This document shows, one piece after another, positions 8,606-15,878 of a stretch of DNA of 64,000 nt; the first letter of the stretch is position 1; every line of letters begins with the position of its first letter. The notes beneath the pieces were generated by a model, which worked only from the letters and a program-made list of their open reading frames with translations, ran no database searches and had not been told where the DNA came from. Origin of the DNA: Phenylobacterium deserti (lineage in GTDB: Bacteria > Pseudomonadota > Alphaproteobacteria > Caulobacterales > Caulobacteraceae); contig CALQQB010000005.1 in assembly GCA_943332615.1 (NCBI GenBank), positions 62,001 to 126,000 on the forward strand, read 5' to 3'. The position numbers and the translations under genes were made by a program.

Positions 8606-9454
8606 TCAGCGGCGCTTGGTATAAGGTGCCTTCTCTAACTTCACGCGGTAGCGGTAAGGCTCGACGGACTCGATCACAACGATGTCGCCAGCTTGAGCGT
8701 CATTGAGCTTGTAAAACGCGCCGACCCAGCCGCGCGCGCGGAAGAATTTCTTGTCCTCGCCGTCGATGTCGGTGCAAGCAGCCTCAGGACCACCCCAGTC
8801 GAGGATCACCTCCCGCTTCGCAGCCTTGGCCTTATTCGAGCCGCCGATCACGTCATCGGGGAACTTGTGGACGTGATCCCGCATGTAGAAGTGGCTGTTG
8901 CGTAGGTTGGCCTCGCCAATCTCAATCCTGATCCCATCATTCGCCTGAGCCAGCGCGGGCCGGATCAGTGGCTTCTCTGCGCGCCTCTCAGGCGCCGGGG
9001 TCGCAGCGAACGTTTGTTGTGCCGGGGACGCTGACGACGGCGGCCTTCGGAGGTCCGCCACGCCGTTGACCTGTTCGGCGATGGCCTTGGCAACATCGTC
9101 GTTCAGCGCGACCCATGTGACAGCCCCGCTCTTGTGGCGATATGGGACGGCCTTGGCCAGCCGCCGCACGTCGGCAAGCCGCCAAGGCGTATTCCACTTT
9201 GCGACCTCGCCAGATGTGATGAGATTGGCGGGAATGCGATGTCGCTCAAACGTGCGGAGCATCTCGTCTTGGTTCAGCGGGGCGCCAACATCTACGAGCC
9301 TCGCGACGCCGCTGATGGCTCCGCTCCCTTTGCGGATGAGGCCAAACCAGCCGCGATGTGAGGCGCTGCTCGCGCGCATCTCCCACGTCTTCGAGCCGTC
9401 GAGAATGTAGCCGATCCACGGGTCGGCGATGATCAGTCCCTTGGTGATGTCCAT
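8606..9454 (-). CDS. ASCH-domain protein with C-terminal pseudobarrel-like domain
   Basis: A 282-residue protein. Residues about 5-57 carry the ASCH (PUA-like) signature D-P-W-I-G-Y-I-L-D-G-S-K-T-W-E-M-R, a fold that binds RNA or modified bases. A proline/alanine-rich linker follows. Residues about 172-275 (N-S-H-F-Y-M-R-D-H ... F-F-R-A-R-G-W-V-G ... A-G-D-I-V-V-I-E) resemble a DNA-binding pseudobarrel of the B3/restriction-effector type; this second assignment is tentative. It is the last gene of a three-gene minus-strand operon, starting 1 base after the preceding stop. Function unknown; a nucleic-acid-sensing defence role is plausible. Confidence 0.75.
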   Translation of the reverse strand: MDITKGLIIADPWIGYILDGSKTWEMRASSASHRGWFGLIRKGSGAISGVARLVDVGAPLNQDEMLRTFERHRIPANLITSGEVAKWNTPWRLADVRRLAKAVPYRHKSGAVTWVALNDDVAKAIAEQVNGVADLRRPPSSASPAQQTFAATPAPERRAEKPLIRPALAQANDGIRIEIGEANLRNSHFYMRDHVHKFPDDVIGGSNKAKAAKREVILDWGGPEAACTDIDGEDKKFFRARGWVGAFYKLNDAQAGDIVVIESVEPYRYRVKLEKAPYTKRR

Positions 9455-9455
9455 T

Positions 9456-9734
9456 TCAGTCCCGATAGGCGATGGTGACAGCCGCGCCGTTGTCGGACAC
9501 GACCATGTAGGTGCGCTTGAGTTGGTACATCTTCTTCAGCGGCCATGTGCCGAAGAAGCGTTCGACCTCTCGCCAAGCCTTCTTGTCGAACGAGTAGCTT
9601 TCGGCGCCGTTACCGGCTCGACAGCGGGTGCCGAACTCCAACAAGAGCCAACGCGCAACCTCAGGGATGCTGCGCTCATGGGCGCGTTCGGCGGCGTGCT
9701 GCGACAGCGGAAGCGTTCGCGCGTTCATCGTCAC
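9456..9734 (-). CDS. Small DUF4258-like protein
   Basis: A 92-residue protein with the pattern L-S-Q-H-A-A-E-R-A-H-E-R-S-I-P near the N-terminus and a C-terminal Y-M-V-V-S-D-N-G-A-A-V-T-I-A-Y-R, as in DUF4258 proteins, a RelE/BrnT-like small fold often found in toxin-antitoxin and defence settings. The invariant His and Arg of the first helix are present. The start overlaps the upstream gene's stop by ATGA, so translation is coupled. Whether it is a toxin is not established. Confidence 0.7.
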   Translation of the reverse strand: MTMNARTLPLSQHAAERAHERSIPEVARWLLLEFGTRCRAGNGAESYSFDKKAWREVERFFGTWPLKKMYQLKRTYMVVSDNGAAVTIAYRD

Positions 9735-10831
9735 AGCCCCTCAAGCTCTGCGCGCCGAACCCGCTTCCACGTCTGGCCGGTGACGATCCCCCAGTTGCCA
9801 CTCTCAGTGTTCGGACGACGCCAGCGCGGGGTCTCCATCATTCGAAGCTGCTCAAGCGCGGCGTCGTAATCGGAGACGACCTGTTCTGATCCCTTGGCGC
9901 CGATGGTGTAGCCGCCGTCGTCTTTCTTGCTGGAACGCCGGAGGCTCGGCGCGAACATCGTATGATCGTTGGCCACCGGCACGAACACGTAGTCCTCAAT
10001 GGTGCGGTCGGGCTCCGTGGCCTCGAACTCAACGCCTTCGCCCCAATCCGGGCCAAGGGGATAGAGAGCGGAGACCTGCTTCCAGATTGACGGGCGGTAG
10101 TCGCGGACGGCCAGCCAAGCCTCGCAAGACTCTGGGCTAATCAAACCGTTTTTATCGACGACAGGAGCTTCGTCGGTCTTCGCGTAGATCGCGTTTTGGA
10201 TGCGCTTCGGGGTGACGAAGGAAAGCGCGGCAAGTTCGTGGATGGTCAGTGATTGGCCTTGGTCGAACTTGATCCGCGCTCGCGCGAGATTGCGGGTCGC
10301 CAACATCTCTCCGAGATTGGTCCCACCTTCCGCATTCCGAGGTGCGAGCCGCTCAAACTGATCGATCTTGCGGCAGACGCTCTCGATCCAAATGGGCATG
10401 TCACGAACGGCGTCGAGGCGATCAAGTAGGTGCTGAGCCTCGGGCAGCAGGTGGCGTCGCTCAGACGCGGCAAAGTGCCAGATCGGCTGAATCCCAAAGC
10501 GACCGAAGGCGTAGAGATCGTGGAGTTCGTCGAGGAACTGCGGCGTCGAGCTTTGCTCCCAGCCGTTGATCTCGGCCCACGTTTCGCGCCAGCGAAGGTC
10601 TACCTCGTCTTGCGCGAGCTTCGCCCAATCCCACTCTCGGCCCACGCCGTGAGCGATGATGCGCTTCAGCGCGGTCATCGCGAGTGGCGCCTCGGTCCTC
10701 CCGAACATGAGGTCGAGTAGCTCTCCGGTAACGGACAGGGCGCGAACGGCCTCGTCCTGTTCACAGAAGCCGTATTCCCCGTCGAACTCGGCGAGGCGGC
10801 TCTCAAAAACGTCTCGAAGCGAATGGGCCAT
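9731..10831 (-). CDS. HTH-containing protein of unknown function, first gene of three-gene operon
   Basis: A 366-residue cytosolic protein that I cannot assign to a named family. Residues about 194-245 (S-L-T-I-H-E-L-A-A-L-S-F-V-T ... E-S-C-E-A-W-L-A-V-R-D) look like a winged or excisionase-type HTH in which the residues after the recognition helix form the 'EAxxWLxxR' tail. The C-terminus has a tryptophan/arginine-rich R-W-R-R-P-N ... G-N-W-G-I-V-T-G motif. The first 190 residues are helical and acidic with no motif I recognise. Two direct repeats upstream (10861-10941) may be its operator. Confidence 0.65.
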   Translation of the reverse strand: MAHSLRDVFESRLAEFDGEYGFCEQDEAVRALSVTGELLDLMFGRTEAPLAMTALKRIIAHGVGREWDWAKLAQDEVDLRWRETWAEINGWEQSSTPQFLDELHDLYAFGRFGIQPIWHFAASERRHLLPEAQHLLDRLDAVRDMPIWIESVCRKIDQFERLAPRNAEGGTNLGEMLATRNLARARIKFDQGQSLTIHELAALSFVTPKRIQNAIYAKTDEAPVVDKNGLISPESCEAWLAVRDYRPSIWKQVSALYPLGPDWGEGVEFEATEPDRTIEDYVFVPVANDHTMFAPSLRRSSKKDDGGYTIGAKGSEQVVSDYDAALEQLRMMETPRWRRPNTESGNWGIVTGQTWKRVRRAELEGL

Positions 10832-10860
10832 GGCGTCCTTGGCAAGTCAGATTGCTGATA

Positions 10861-10941
10861 TGCCCAAAGATACCCGACAACTCATCGATGTCAAGCGTGG
10901 GTAGATTGGAAATCGTAATTGCCCATCAATACCCGACCTGT
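10861..10941 (-). promoter_or_regulatory. Paired direct repeats upstream of the three-gene operon
   Basis: TGCCCA-N3-ATACCCGAC occurs at 10861-10878 and again at 10920-10937, 59 bases apart, 30-110 bases upstream of the operon start. Two identical boxes with the same internal spacing in a promoter position suggest an operator, possibly for the HTH protein encoded first in the operon. Confidence 0.5.
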
Positions 10942-11065
10942 CGAATCACACCCTCCAACCACCAAGCTCGATCTCTATGCCACCCGATCCAGCCACGGAC
11001 GGCTCCGCACGAACCGTCGATACCGGCGCCAGTCCTCTCCGTTGTCGCGGCGATCCACTCGCTCC

Positions 11066-11114
11066 GACTTCGTAGTCCAAGGCTTGGATGGGCCTACTTC
11101 AATTACGCGATGTC
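11066..11114. repeat. 49-bp junction repeat, copy 2
   Basis: Direct repeat of 8525-8573, one mismatch. Together they enclose the three-gene operon and its presumed promoter as a 2.5-kb unit. The stretch between 10942 and this repeat shows no gene. Confidence 0.9.
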
Positions 11115-11257
11115 ATCGAATCCCCGGCCTGATACTTGGGCAGGCCACAGCCTTGAAAGGCATAGCTTCGCCCCAGCCTCTTAGATAAGGGGACAGGATA
11201 TCCATTCCCCCAGCGCCAGCATTCCTGGACTGCACCCCATCGGTGAGACAGCGTAAT

Positions 11258-11404
11258 TCAGGGACAGTCGTTGGTGAGCAGTGGTGTGGGCTGCTGCGCA
11301 GCAGCCCACGGGTCGGGCAGGTTTTCAAACTCGGTGGGCGAGAGGTCGTCGAGAGCCGAGTGCAGTCGGTCGGCATTGTAGACCGCTTCGATGACCCCGA
11401 TGTC
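11258..11404 (-). pseudogene. IS3-family transposase, C-terminal remnant
   Basis: The minus strand reads ...D-I-G-V-I-E-A-V-Y-N-A-D-R-L-H-S-A-L-D-D-L-S, then S-P-T-E-F-E and a stop at 11258. This is the classic end of IS3 OrfB integrases ('YN..RLHSALG..SP..FE'). The DDE catalytic core is absent. Downstream, TGGACTGCACCCCAT at 11226-11240 could be the surviving terminal inverted repeat. Confidence 0.8.
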
Positions 11405-11439
11405 CGCCCAGATTGGCCTACACGCCGCGTCTCCGCCCC

Positions 11440-11754
11440 TTACGCCACCGCCTCGATCCGCCGGGCGATCCAGGCATTGAGGCTCACGCCCTCGGCCAGA
11501 GCGCGCACCGCCGCCCGGCGGTGGGTCTCGGGGTCGAGGCGCAGGGGAATCTTGCCGCTGTAGGGACGGTCGGGCGCTTCGCCGCGTTCGGCGCAGAAGG
11601 CCAGATAGTCATCGATGCTGCCCCGGAACGCCGCCTCCACCTCGGCGAAGCTTTCGCCTTCAAAGGTGACCACGTCGCGCAGGCCCACGACCTGACCCAC
11701 GAAGGCTCCGTCATCGGCTTCAACGGTTCCGGCATAACCTTTGTATTCCAGCAT
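11440..11754 (-). CDS. hicB: HicB-family antitoxin
   Basis: A 104-residue protein with an N-terminal degenerate RNase-H-like fold (M-L-E-Y-K-G-Y-A-G-T-V-E ... F-V-G-Q-V-V-G-L) and a C-terminal ribbon-helix-helix tail (P-L-R-L-D-P-E-T-H-R-R-A-A ... S-L-N-A-W-I-A-R-R-I), the normal HicB layout. It neutralises the HicA mRNA interferase and represses the operon. The ATG at 11754 follows the hicA stop by 4 bases; an upstream in-frame codon at 11790 is inside hicA. Confidence 0.9.
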   Translation of the reverse strand: MLEYKGYAGTVEADDGAFVGQVVGLRDVVTFEGESFAEVEAAFRGSIDDYLAFCAERGEAPDRPYSGKIPLRLDPETHRRAAVRALAEGVSLNAWIARRIEAVA

Positions 11755-11758
11755 CAGC

Positions 11759-12022
11759 TCAGTCCTTTCCGGGTCGGACGCCGGCCACAATCAAAAACTC
11801 GCGAACCGCAAGCACGCTGCTGCGTTTGGTTTCCGGACTTGGATGCGGCCGATGGAAGACGGCGCGAGCCCCACCCAGCGCGGCGCGGACCCGACTGTCT
11901 GCGCCTTCACTGATTTCTGCCTCCAACCGGCGCAGCAGGGCCTCGATCTCAGCCCAGCGCATGTCCGCTGCGGTTGGCTCCGCGAATATCTGCTCCAGAG
12001 TTCGCCGGTGCCGGCTGTTCAT
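11759..12022 (-). CDS. hicA: HicA-family toxin
   Basis: An 87-residue protein with R-W-A-E-I-E-A-L-L-R-R-L-E-A near residue 21 and A-V-F-H-R-P-H-P at about 54-61, typical of the HicA subgroup paired with this HicB type. HicA is a double-stranded-RNA-binding-fold mRNA interferase with a catalytic His, here most likely within the F-H-R-P-H-P motif. It is the first gene of the operon, with repeats just upstream. Confidence 0.85.
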   Translation of the reverse strand: MNSRHRRTLEQIFAEPTAADMRWAEIEALLRRLEAEISEGADSRVRAALGGARAVFHRPHPSPETKRSSVLAVREFLIVAGVRPGKD

Positions 12023-12031
12023 TGCGATACG

Positions 12032-12052
12032 ATATCACAATATAATATCACA
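12032..12052 (-). promoter_or_regulatory. hicAB operator-like repeats
   Basis: ATATCACA occurs at 12032-12039 and 12045-12052, a 13-base period, just upstream of the hicA ATG (12022) in an AT-rich patch. Position and symmetry fit a HicB ribbon-helix-helix operator overlapping the promoter. Confidence 0.5.
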
Positions 12053-12117
12053 TCAAGAGACCGCCACTGCCTCCGGACCCCGCTTCGCCGCCTCGTCCAG
12101 GCGATGTATCCTCCGAG

Positions 12118-12130
12118 ATTACGCGATGTC
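12118..12130. repeat. Third, short copy of the junction sequence
   Basis: ATTACGCGATGTC, the last 13 bases of the 49-bp junction repeat. Copy 2 and this copy share one more base (A). It closes the IS-remnant/hicAB module. Confidence 0.7.
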
Positions 12131-12382
12131 ACCGTAACCACACCCGCCTGAAAATCCTTGCCTCAGGCCGATGTGAATGTTAAGAACAAACCAAGAACTA
12201 TTCCGTGCTCTTTCTCAAGTGAATTCAAACCCCCTCGCGCGCTCGCGCGAAGCTTGTCCCATGTCTTGATGATTGCGACCTACCCGAACGCGTCTTCCAG
12301 CGCCGCCCGCCGCGCCGCTGGGTCCTCGGGGTCCGGGGCGGACAACCTATTGAGGCTCCACGTCCAGACACCCCCACGCGGG
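12131..12382. other. Gene-free stretch before the GNAT gene
   Basis: No complete gene. On the minus strand an open stretch from the GNAT stop to a TAG at 12280 reads protein-like (ending E-D-P-A-A-R-R-A-A-L-E-D-A-F-G) but has no start of its own. It may be the tail of a gene broken when the accessory block arrived. Confidence 0.4.
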
Positions 12383-12847
12383 TCAGAGGTCCAGGTGCAT
12401 GAACTGGTTGAAGGCGCTGGCTTGGTAGTCGCCGAACGCACCGCCGGGCTGGAAGCCACGCTGGCGATACATCGCCAGCGCCGGCTCGAAGGCCGCCCCG
12501 CTGCCGGTCTCCAGGCTGAGCCGGGTCAGGCCCTGGGCGCGCGCGTCTTCGATGATCCGCGCCAAGATCGCCGCGCCCACGCCCTTGCGCAGGTGGTCGG
12601 GATGGGTGCGCATCGACTTGATCTCGCCCGAGCCGTCGCCCAGGGCCTTCAGCGCCCCGATCCCGGCGATGGCCTCGCCGTCCCAGGCGCTCCAGACGCC
12701 GATGCCCGGAGCCAGCAGCCCGCTGAGATCGAGAGCGAACACATGGCCCGCCGGCGAATTGGCGTTCATGCCCGACAGGTGCAGCGTCAGCAGGGCGCGG
12801 GTCTGGTCGCTGGACAGGTCGTCCCGCCGGATCTCAAGCCCGCTCAA
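12383..12847 (-). CDS. GNAT-family N-acetyltransferase
   Basis: A 154-residue acetyltransferase. The acetyl-CoA loop is H-P-D-H-L-R-K-G-V-G-A-A-I-L at about residues 82-95, followed by the usual R-L-S-L-E-T-G and Y-R-Q-R-G-F-Q motifs. The substrate is not predictable. I place the start at TTG 12847, which overlaps the hpt stop (TTGA), because no ATG precedes the domain without entering hpt. Its last ~71 bases are duplicated at 7470-7540. Confidence 0.85.
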   Translation of the reverse strand: MSGLEIRRDDLSSDQTRALLTLHLSGMNANSPAGHVFALDLSGLLAPGIGVWSAWDGEAIAGIGALKALGDGSGEIKSMRTHPDHLRKGVGAAILARIIEDARAQGLTRLSLETGSGAAFEPALAMYRQRGFQPGGAFGDYQASAFNQFMHLDL

Positions 12848-13371
12848 TCCATCGCGCCAATATAGGGCAGGCCGCGCATCCGGCCGGCCACATCCATGCC
12901 GTAGCCGACCAGGAACCGTCCCGGCGCCTCCCAGGCCACGAAGTCCGGCTCCATGGCGCGCTGGATGGGCCAGGGCTTGCGCGCGAAGACGGCGGTCATC
13001 ACCTCGCCGGCTCCGCTGTCGCGCACCAGCCGGGCGGCTTCCGACAGCGACAGCCCGGTGTCGAACACATCGTCCACCACCAGCGCCTTGCGGCCGGCGA
13101 TCGGACGCTGCAAATCCGCGCGCACCTCGCAACGGCCGCTGGATTTCCGCTCGTCCTGGTAAGAGGCCAGCCACAGGGCGTCGAAGCGCACCATCTTGCC
13201 TCGCCGCGCCAGCGCCCGGGTCAGGTCGGCGGCGAACCACAGGCCGCCGGTCAGCAGGCAGACCACCACGGTCTCGTCGTCGATGCGCGGCGCGATCAGG
13301 TCGGCGATGGCCTCGATCCGCCGGGCCACCTCGGCCTCGGAGATCAGCACGGTCGGTTCGGGCTCACTCAT
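12844..13371 (-). CDS. hpt: Hypoxanthine phosphoribosyltransferase-like protein
   Basis: A 175-residue type I phosphoribosyltransferase with the PRPP loop V-V-D-D-V-F-D-T-G at about residues 97-105 and the N-terminal L-L-T-G-G-L-W-F PPi-binding loop. It should salvage hypoxanthine or guanine to IMP or GMP. The PRPP loop reads DDVFDTG where the classic enzyme has EDIIDTG. The start at 13371 overlaps the upstream gene by 8 bases; the upstream in-frame codons are arginine/proline-rich shadow. Confidence 0.88.
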   Translation of the reverse strand: MSEPEPTVLISEAEVARRIEAIADLIAPRIDDETVVVCLLTGGLWFAADLTRALARRGKMVRFDALWLASYQDERKSSGRCEVRADLQRPIAGRKALVVDDVFDTGLSLSEAARLVRDSGAGEVMTAVFARKPWPIQRAMEPDFVAWEAPGRFLVGYGMDVAGRMRGLPYIGAMD

Positions 13372-14194
13372 GGTGCGGCAGGGCGTCCGGTGAATCTGCG
13401 GGAAGCGGCTTGGCCTCGACCGGGGCCGGCGCGGCATGGGCGGCCGGCGTGGCATGAACGGCCTCCGCCGCACGGACAGCCGGCGCAGCGGGCGCGCCGT
13501 GGGCGGCGAAGCCGATCTCCAGGCCCGAGGCGCCAGCCGGCGGATCCGGCAGGTTCCAGGCGAAATGGCGCACGCCGCCCGGCGGCACCCGCGGGTTGGT
13601 GATGCTGAGTTGGTAAGCGATCAGGGTCGCCTTCGCCTTGTCCCGCAGGCTGATGCGTATCGGCGGCGCGTCGATCGCCGCCTTGGTGACATTGCGGATC
13701 GCGCCGGCGACCGCCATCACCGGACGGCCGTCTACCAGGATCGGCTTGGAGACCACGCCCTCGAACACCAGGCCGACCGCGTTGACCGGCAGGCCGATGG
13801 CGGCGAACAGACCCCCCGCCGCCGGGACCAGCTCCACGAGCTTCTGGCGGAAACCGACCGCCGCCGCGCCGGCCAGCACCACGACGCCCACGACCACGAC
13901 GCCGATGATCAGGCCCCGGCCGCTCTTGGGCTTGGGTTTGGGTTTGGGCTTGGGCTTGGGCTTGGCCTTGGGCCTGATCGGCCCGACCACGAAATCGATC
14001 TCATCGACAGCCGCGTCCGCACGGGTCATCACCGGCGGGGGAGGACGGGGTTCGGAGGCCTCTGCGACGGCGCCATCCGGCAGCGCTTTCCAGCGCCCGC
14101 CGCAGCTCGAACATTTCACCGTCCGGCCACGCGAAGGAATACGCCCGTCTTCGACGAAATAGCTGGTGGCGCACTCTGGGCAGGTCAGTATCAT
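13364..14194 (-). CDS. MJ0042-type zinc-ribbon, single-pass membrane protein (DUF3426)
   Basis: A 276-residue protein. The N-terminal zinc ribbon has two CxxC pairs (C-P-E-C, C-S-S-C) in the first 35 residues. A disordered segment with seven K-P repeats follows, then one membrane helix (about 95-118) and a DUF3426 beta domain, ending in an Ala/Pro-rich tail. Such proteins lie opposite ftsE in Caulobacterales, as here. The role is not established; the layout suggests a link between cytoplasm and periplasm during envelope growth. Confidence 0.85.
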   Translation of the reverse strand: MILTCPECATSYFVEDGRIPSRGRTVKCSSCGGRWKALPDGAVAEASEPRPPPPVMTRADAAVDEIDFVVGPIRPKAKPKPKPKPKPKPKSGRGLIIGVVVVGVVVLAGAAAVGFRQKLVELVPAAGGLFAAIGLPVNAVGLVFEGVVSKPILVDGRPVMAVAGAIRNVTKAAIDAPPIRISLRDKAKATLIAYQLSITNPRVPPGGVRHFAWNLPDPPAGASGLEIGFAAHGAPAAPAVRAAEAVHATPAAHAAPAPVEAKPLPADSPDALPHHE

Positions 14195-14251
14195 GACGGA
14201 CGAATCGGACGCTCCAGCCCCCTCACTCCGAGGTCGCCGATTTCGGCCTTC

Positions 14252-14995
14252 ATGTCCAGAAACGCCAACGACGCCGCCGAAGACCCTTCGGCCGACGAGA
14301 TTCTCCGTTTCGCTGGCGTATCGATGCGATACGGCCGCGGACCTGATGTGCTGAGCGACATTTCGCTGAGCCTGCCGCGTGGGTCTTTCCATTTCATCAC
14401 CGGCCCGTCCGGCGCCGGAAAAAGTTCGCTGCTGAAGCTGATCTATCTCGCCGCCAAGCCGTCCGCCGGAACGGTTCGCCTGTTCGGCGAGGACGTGGCC
14501 CGGATGGCGCCCGGCGACCTGCCGCGCGCCCGGCGGCGGATCGGGGTGGTGTTCCAGGACCTGCTGCTGCTGGACCACCTGTCGGCCTTCGACAACGCCG
14601 CCCTGCCCCTGCGTATCGCCGGCCACAAGCCGTCGGAGTATCGCGGCGACGTGGCCGAACTACTGACCTGGGTGGGGCTGGGTGGCCGCATGAACGCCCT
14701 GCCGCCGACCCTGGCGGGTGGTGAGAAACAGCGGCTGGCCATCGCACGCGCCGTCGTGAACCGCCCTGAGATACTGCTGGCCGACGAGCCCACCGGCAAC
14801 GTCGATCACGAGATGGCGCTGAGGATCTATCGCCTGTTCGTGGAGCTGAACCGGCTGGGCACCACCGTGATCATCGCCACCCACGACCAGGACCTCGTGG
14901 CGCGCTCGTCGCGGCCGGTGCTGCACCTCGACCGCGGGCAGTTGAAGCCCCTTCCGCCGCAAGGTCCGCAGAACGGGGGGGCAGGCCGTGTCTGA
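14252..14995 (+). CDS. ftsE: Cell-division ABC transporter ATPase FtsE
   Basis: A 247-residue ABC ATPase with Walker A G-P-S-G-A-G-K-S-S, signature L-A-G-G-E-K-Q-R, Walker B I-L-L-A-D-E-P-T-G-N and switch H-D. The signature has A-G-G-E instead of the usual S-G-G-E, a tolerated variant. With FtsX it senses ATP state at the septum and activates periplasmic murein hydrolases. ATG 14252 is chosen because the domain begins there. It overlaps ftsX by 8 bases. Confidence 0.93.
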   Translation: MSRNANDAAEDPSADEILRFAGVSMRYGRGPDVLSDISLSLPRGSFHFITGPSGAGKSSLLKLIYLAAKPSAGTVRLFGEDVARMAPGDLPRARRRIGVVFQDLLLLDHLSAFDNAALPLRIAGHKPSEYRGDVAELLTWVGLGGRMNALPPTLAGGEKQRLAIARAVVNRPEILLADEPTGNVDHEMALRIYRLFVELNRLGTTVIIATHDQDLVARSSRPVLHLDRGQLKPLPPQGPQNGGAGRV

Positions 14996-15878
14996 GCCCT
15001 TTGACCCGGCCCGCTGGCGGCCGGCCGCCTTCCTGCCCGAGCGCGACGTCCGCGACCCGGCGCTGATCTTCGCGATCGCGGTGCTGTGTTTTCTCGCCTG
15101 CCTGACCGCGCTGGGCGTCATCGCCGGCGACCGCGCCGCCCACGGCTGGTCGGGCCAGCTGAAGGGCGAGGCGACGGTTATCGTCCGCGCCCGTGGCGGC
15201 GAGACCCCCGACGCCGCCGCCGCCCGCGCCGCCGAGACCCTGGCGGGCGTCCCTGGCGTCTCCGAGGCCCGCGCGCTGGAGAAGGAGAAGGCTTACGACC
15301 TGATCCGACCCTGGCTGGGCGACGTGACCGACCTGGAGGACCTGCCGGTGCCGCGGCTGGTGGCCGTCAGCCTCGACCGCAAGCGCCCCGCCACCGCCAC
15401 CGTCCTGCAGGAGGCATTGAAGGCCCAGGGCGTGGACGCGGTGGTCGATGACCACCAGATTTGGATCAAGGACATCCGCCGCGCCGCTGGCGTGGTGCGC
15501 CTCAGCGGCGCGTCGATCTTCCTGCTGATCGCGCTGGCCGCGGCCGCCGTGGTCGCCTTCGCCACCCGCGCCGGCCTGGCCGCCCGGCGCGACGTGGTCC
15601 AGGTGCTGCACCTGGCGGGGGCCGAGGACAACCAGATCGCCAACCTGTTCGAACTGCGCTTCGCCCGCGTCGCGGCGATCTCCGGCGCGCTGGGCGCCAT
15701 CGCCGCCGCGCTCACCGGCGCCCTGCTGCGGCTGATCGGCGGCGGGGCTGGGATTACGCCGGCCCTGCCGATCGCCTGGCTGGACCTGCTGGCGGTCCTG
15801 CCCTGCCCCCTGCTGGCCGCGATCGTCGCCGTGGTCGCCGCGCGCCTGACGGCGCGGAGGCTGATACAAGACCTGTAA
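14988..15878 (+). CDS. ftsX: Cell-division protein FtsX
   Basis: A 296-residue, four-helix membrane partner of FtsE: first helix at about residues 22-45, a periplasmic domain (about 46-165) with the A-L-E-K-E-K-A-Y-D-L motif, and three C-terminal helices. It starts with GTG. The periplasmic loop normally contacts EnvC-like or other murein hydrolase activators, none of which is encoded next to it. Confidence 0.92.
   Translation: MSEPFDPARWRPAAFLPERDVRDPALIFAIAVLCFLACLTALGVIAGDRAAHGWSGQLKGEATVIVRARGGETPDAAAARAAETLAGVPGVSEARALEKEKAYDLIRPWLGDVTDLEDLPVPRLVAVSLDRKRPATATVLQEALKAQGVDAVVDDHQIWIKDIRRAAGVVRLSGASIFLLIALAAAAVVAFATRAGLAARRDVVQVLHLAGAEDNQIANLFELRFARVAAISGALGAIAAALTGALLRLIGGGAGITPALPIAWLDLLAVLPCPLLAAIVAVVAARLTARRLIQDL

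Noticed and set aside
12280-12387. Possible small gene after GNAT on the minus strand
   Set aside because: Protein-like but with no start codon; kept only as a possible gene remnant.
12848-13240. Extended start for the GNAT gene
   Set aside because: The extra 131 codons are an antisense-like read of hpt; the domain begins near the hpt stop.
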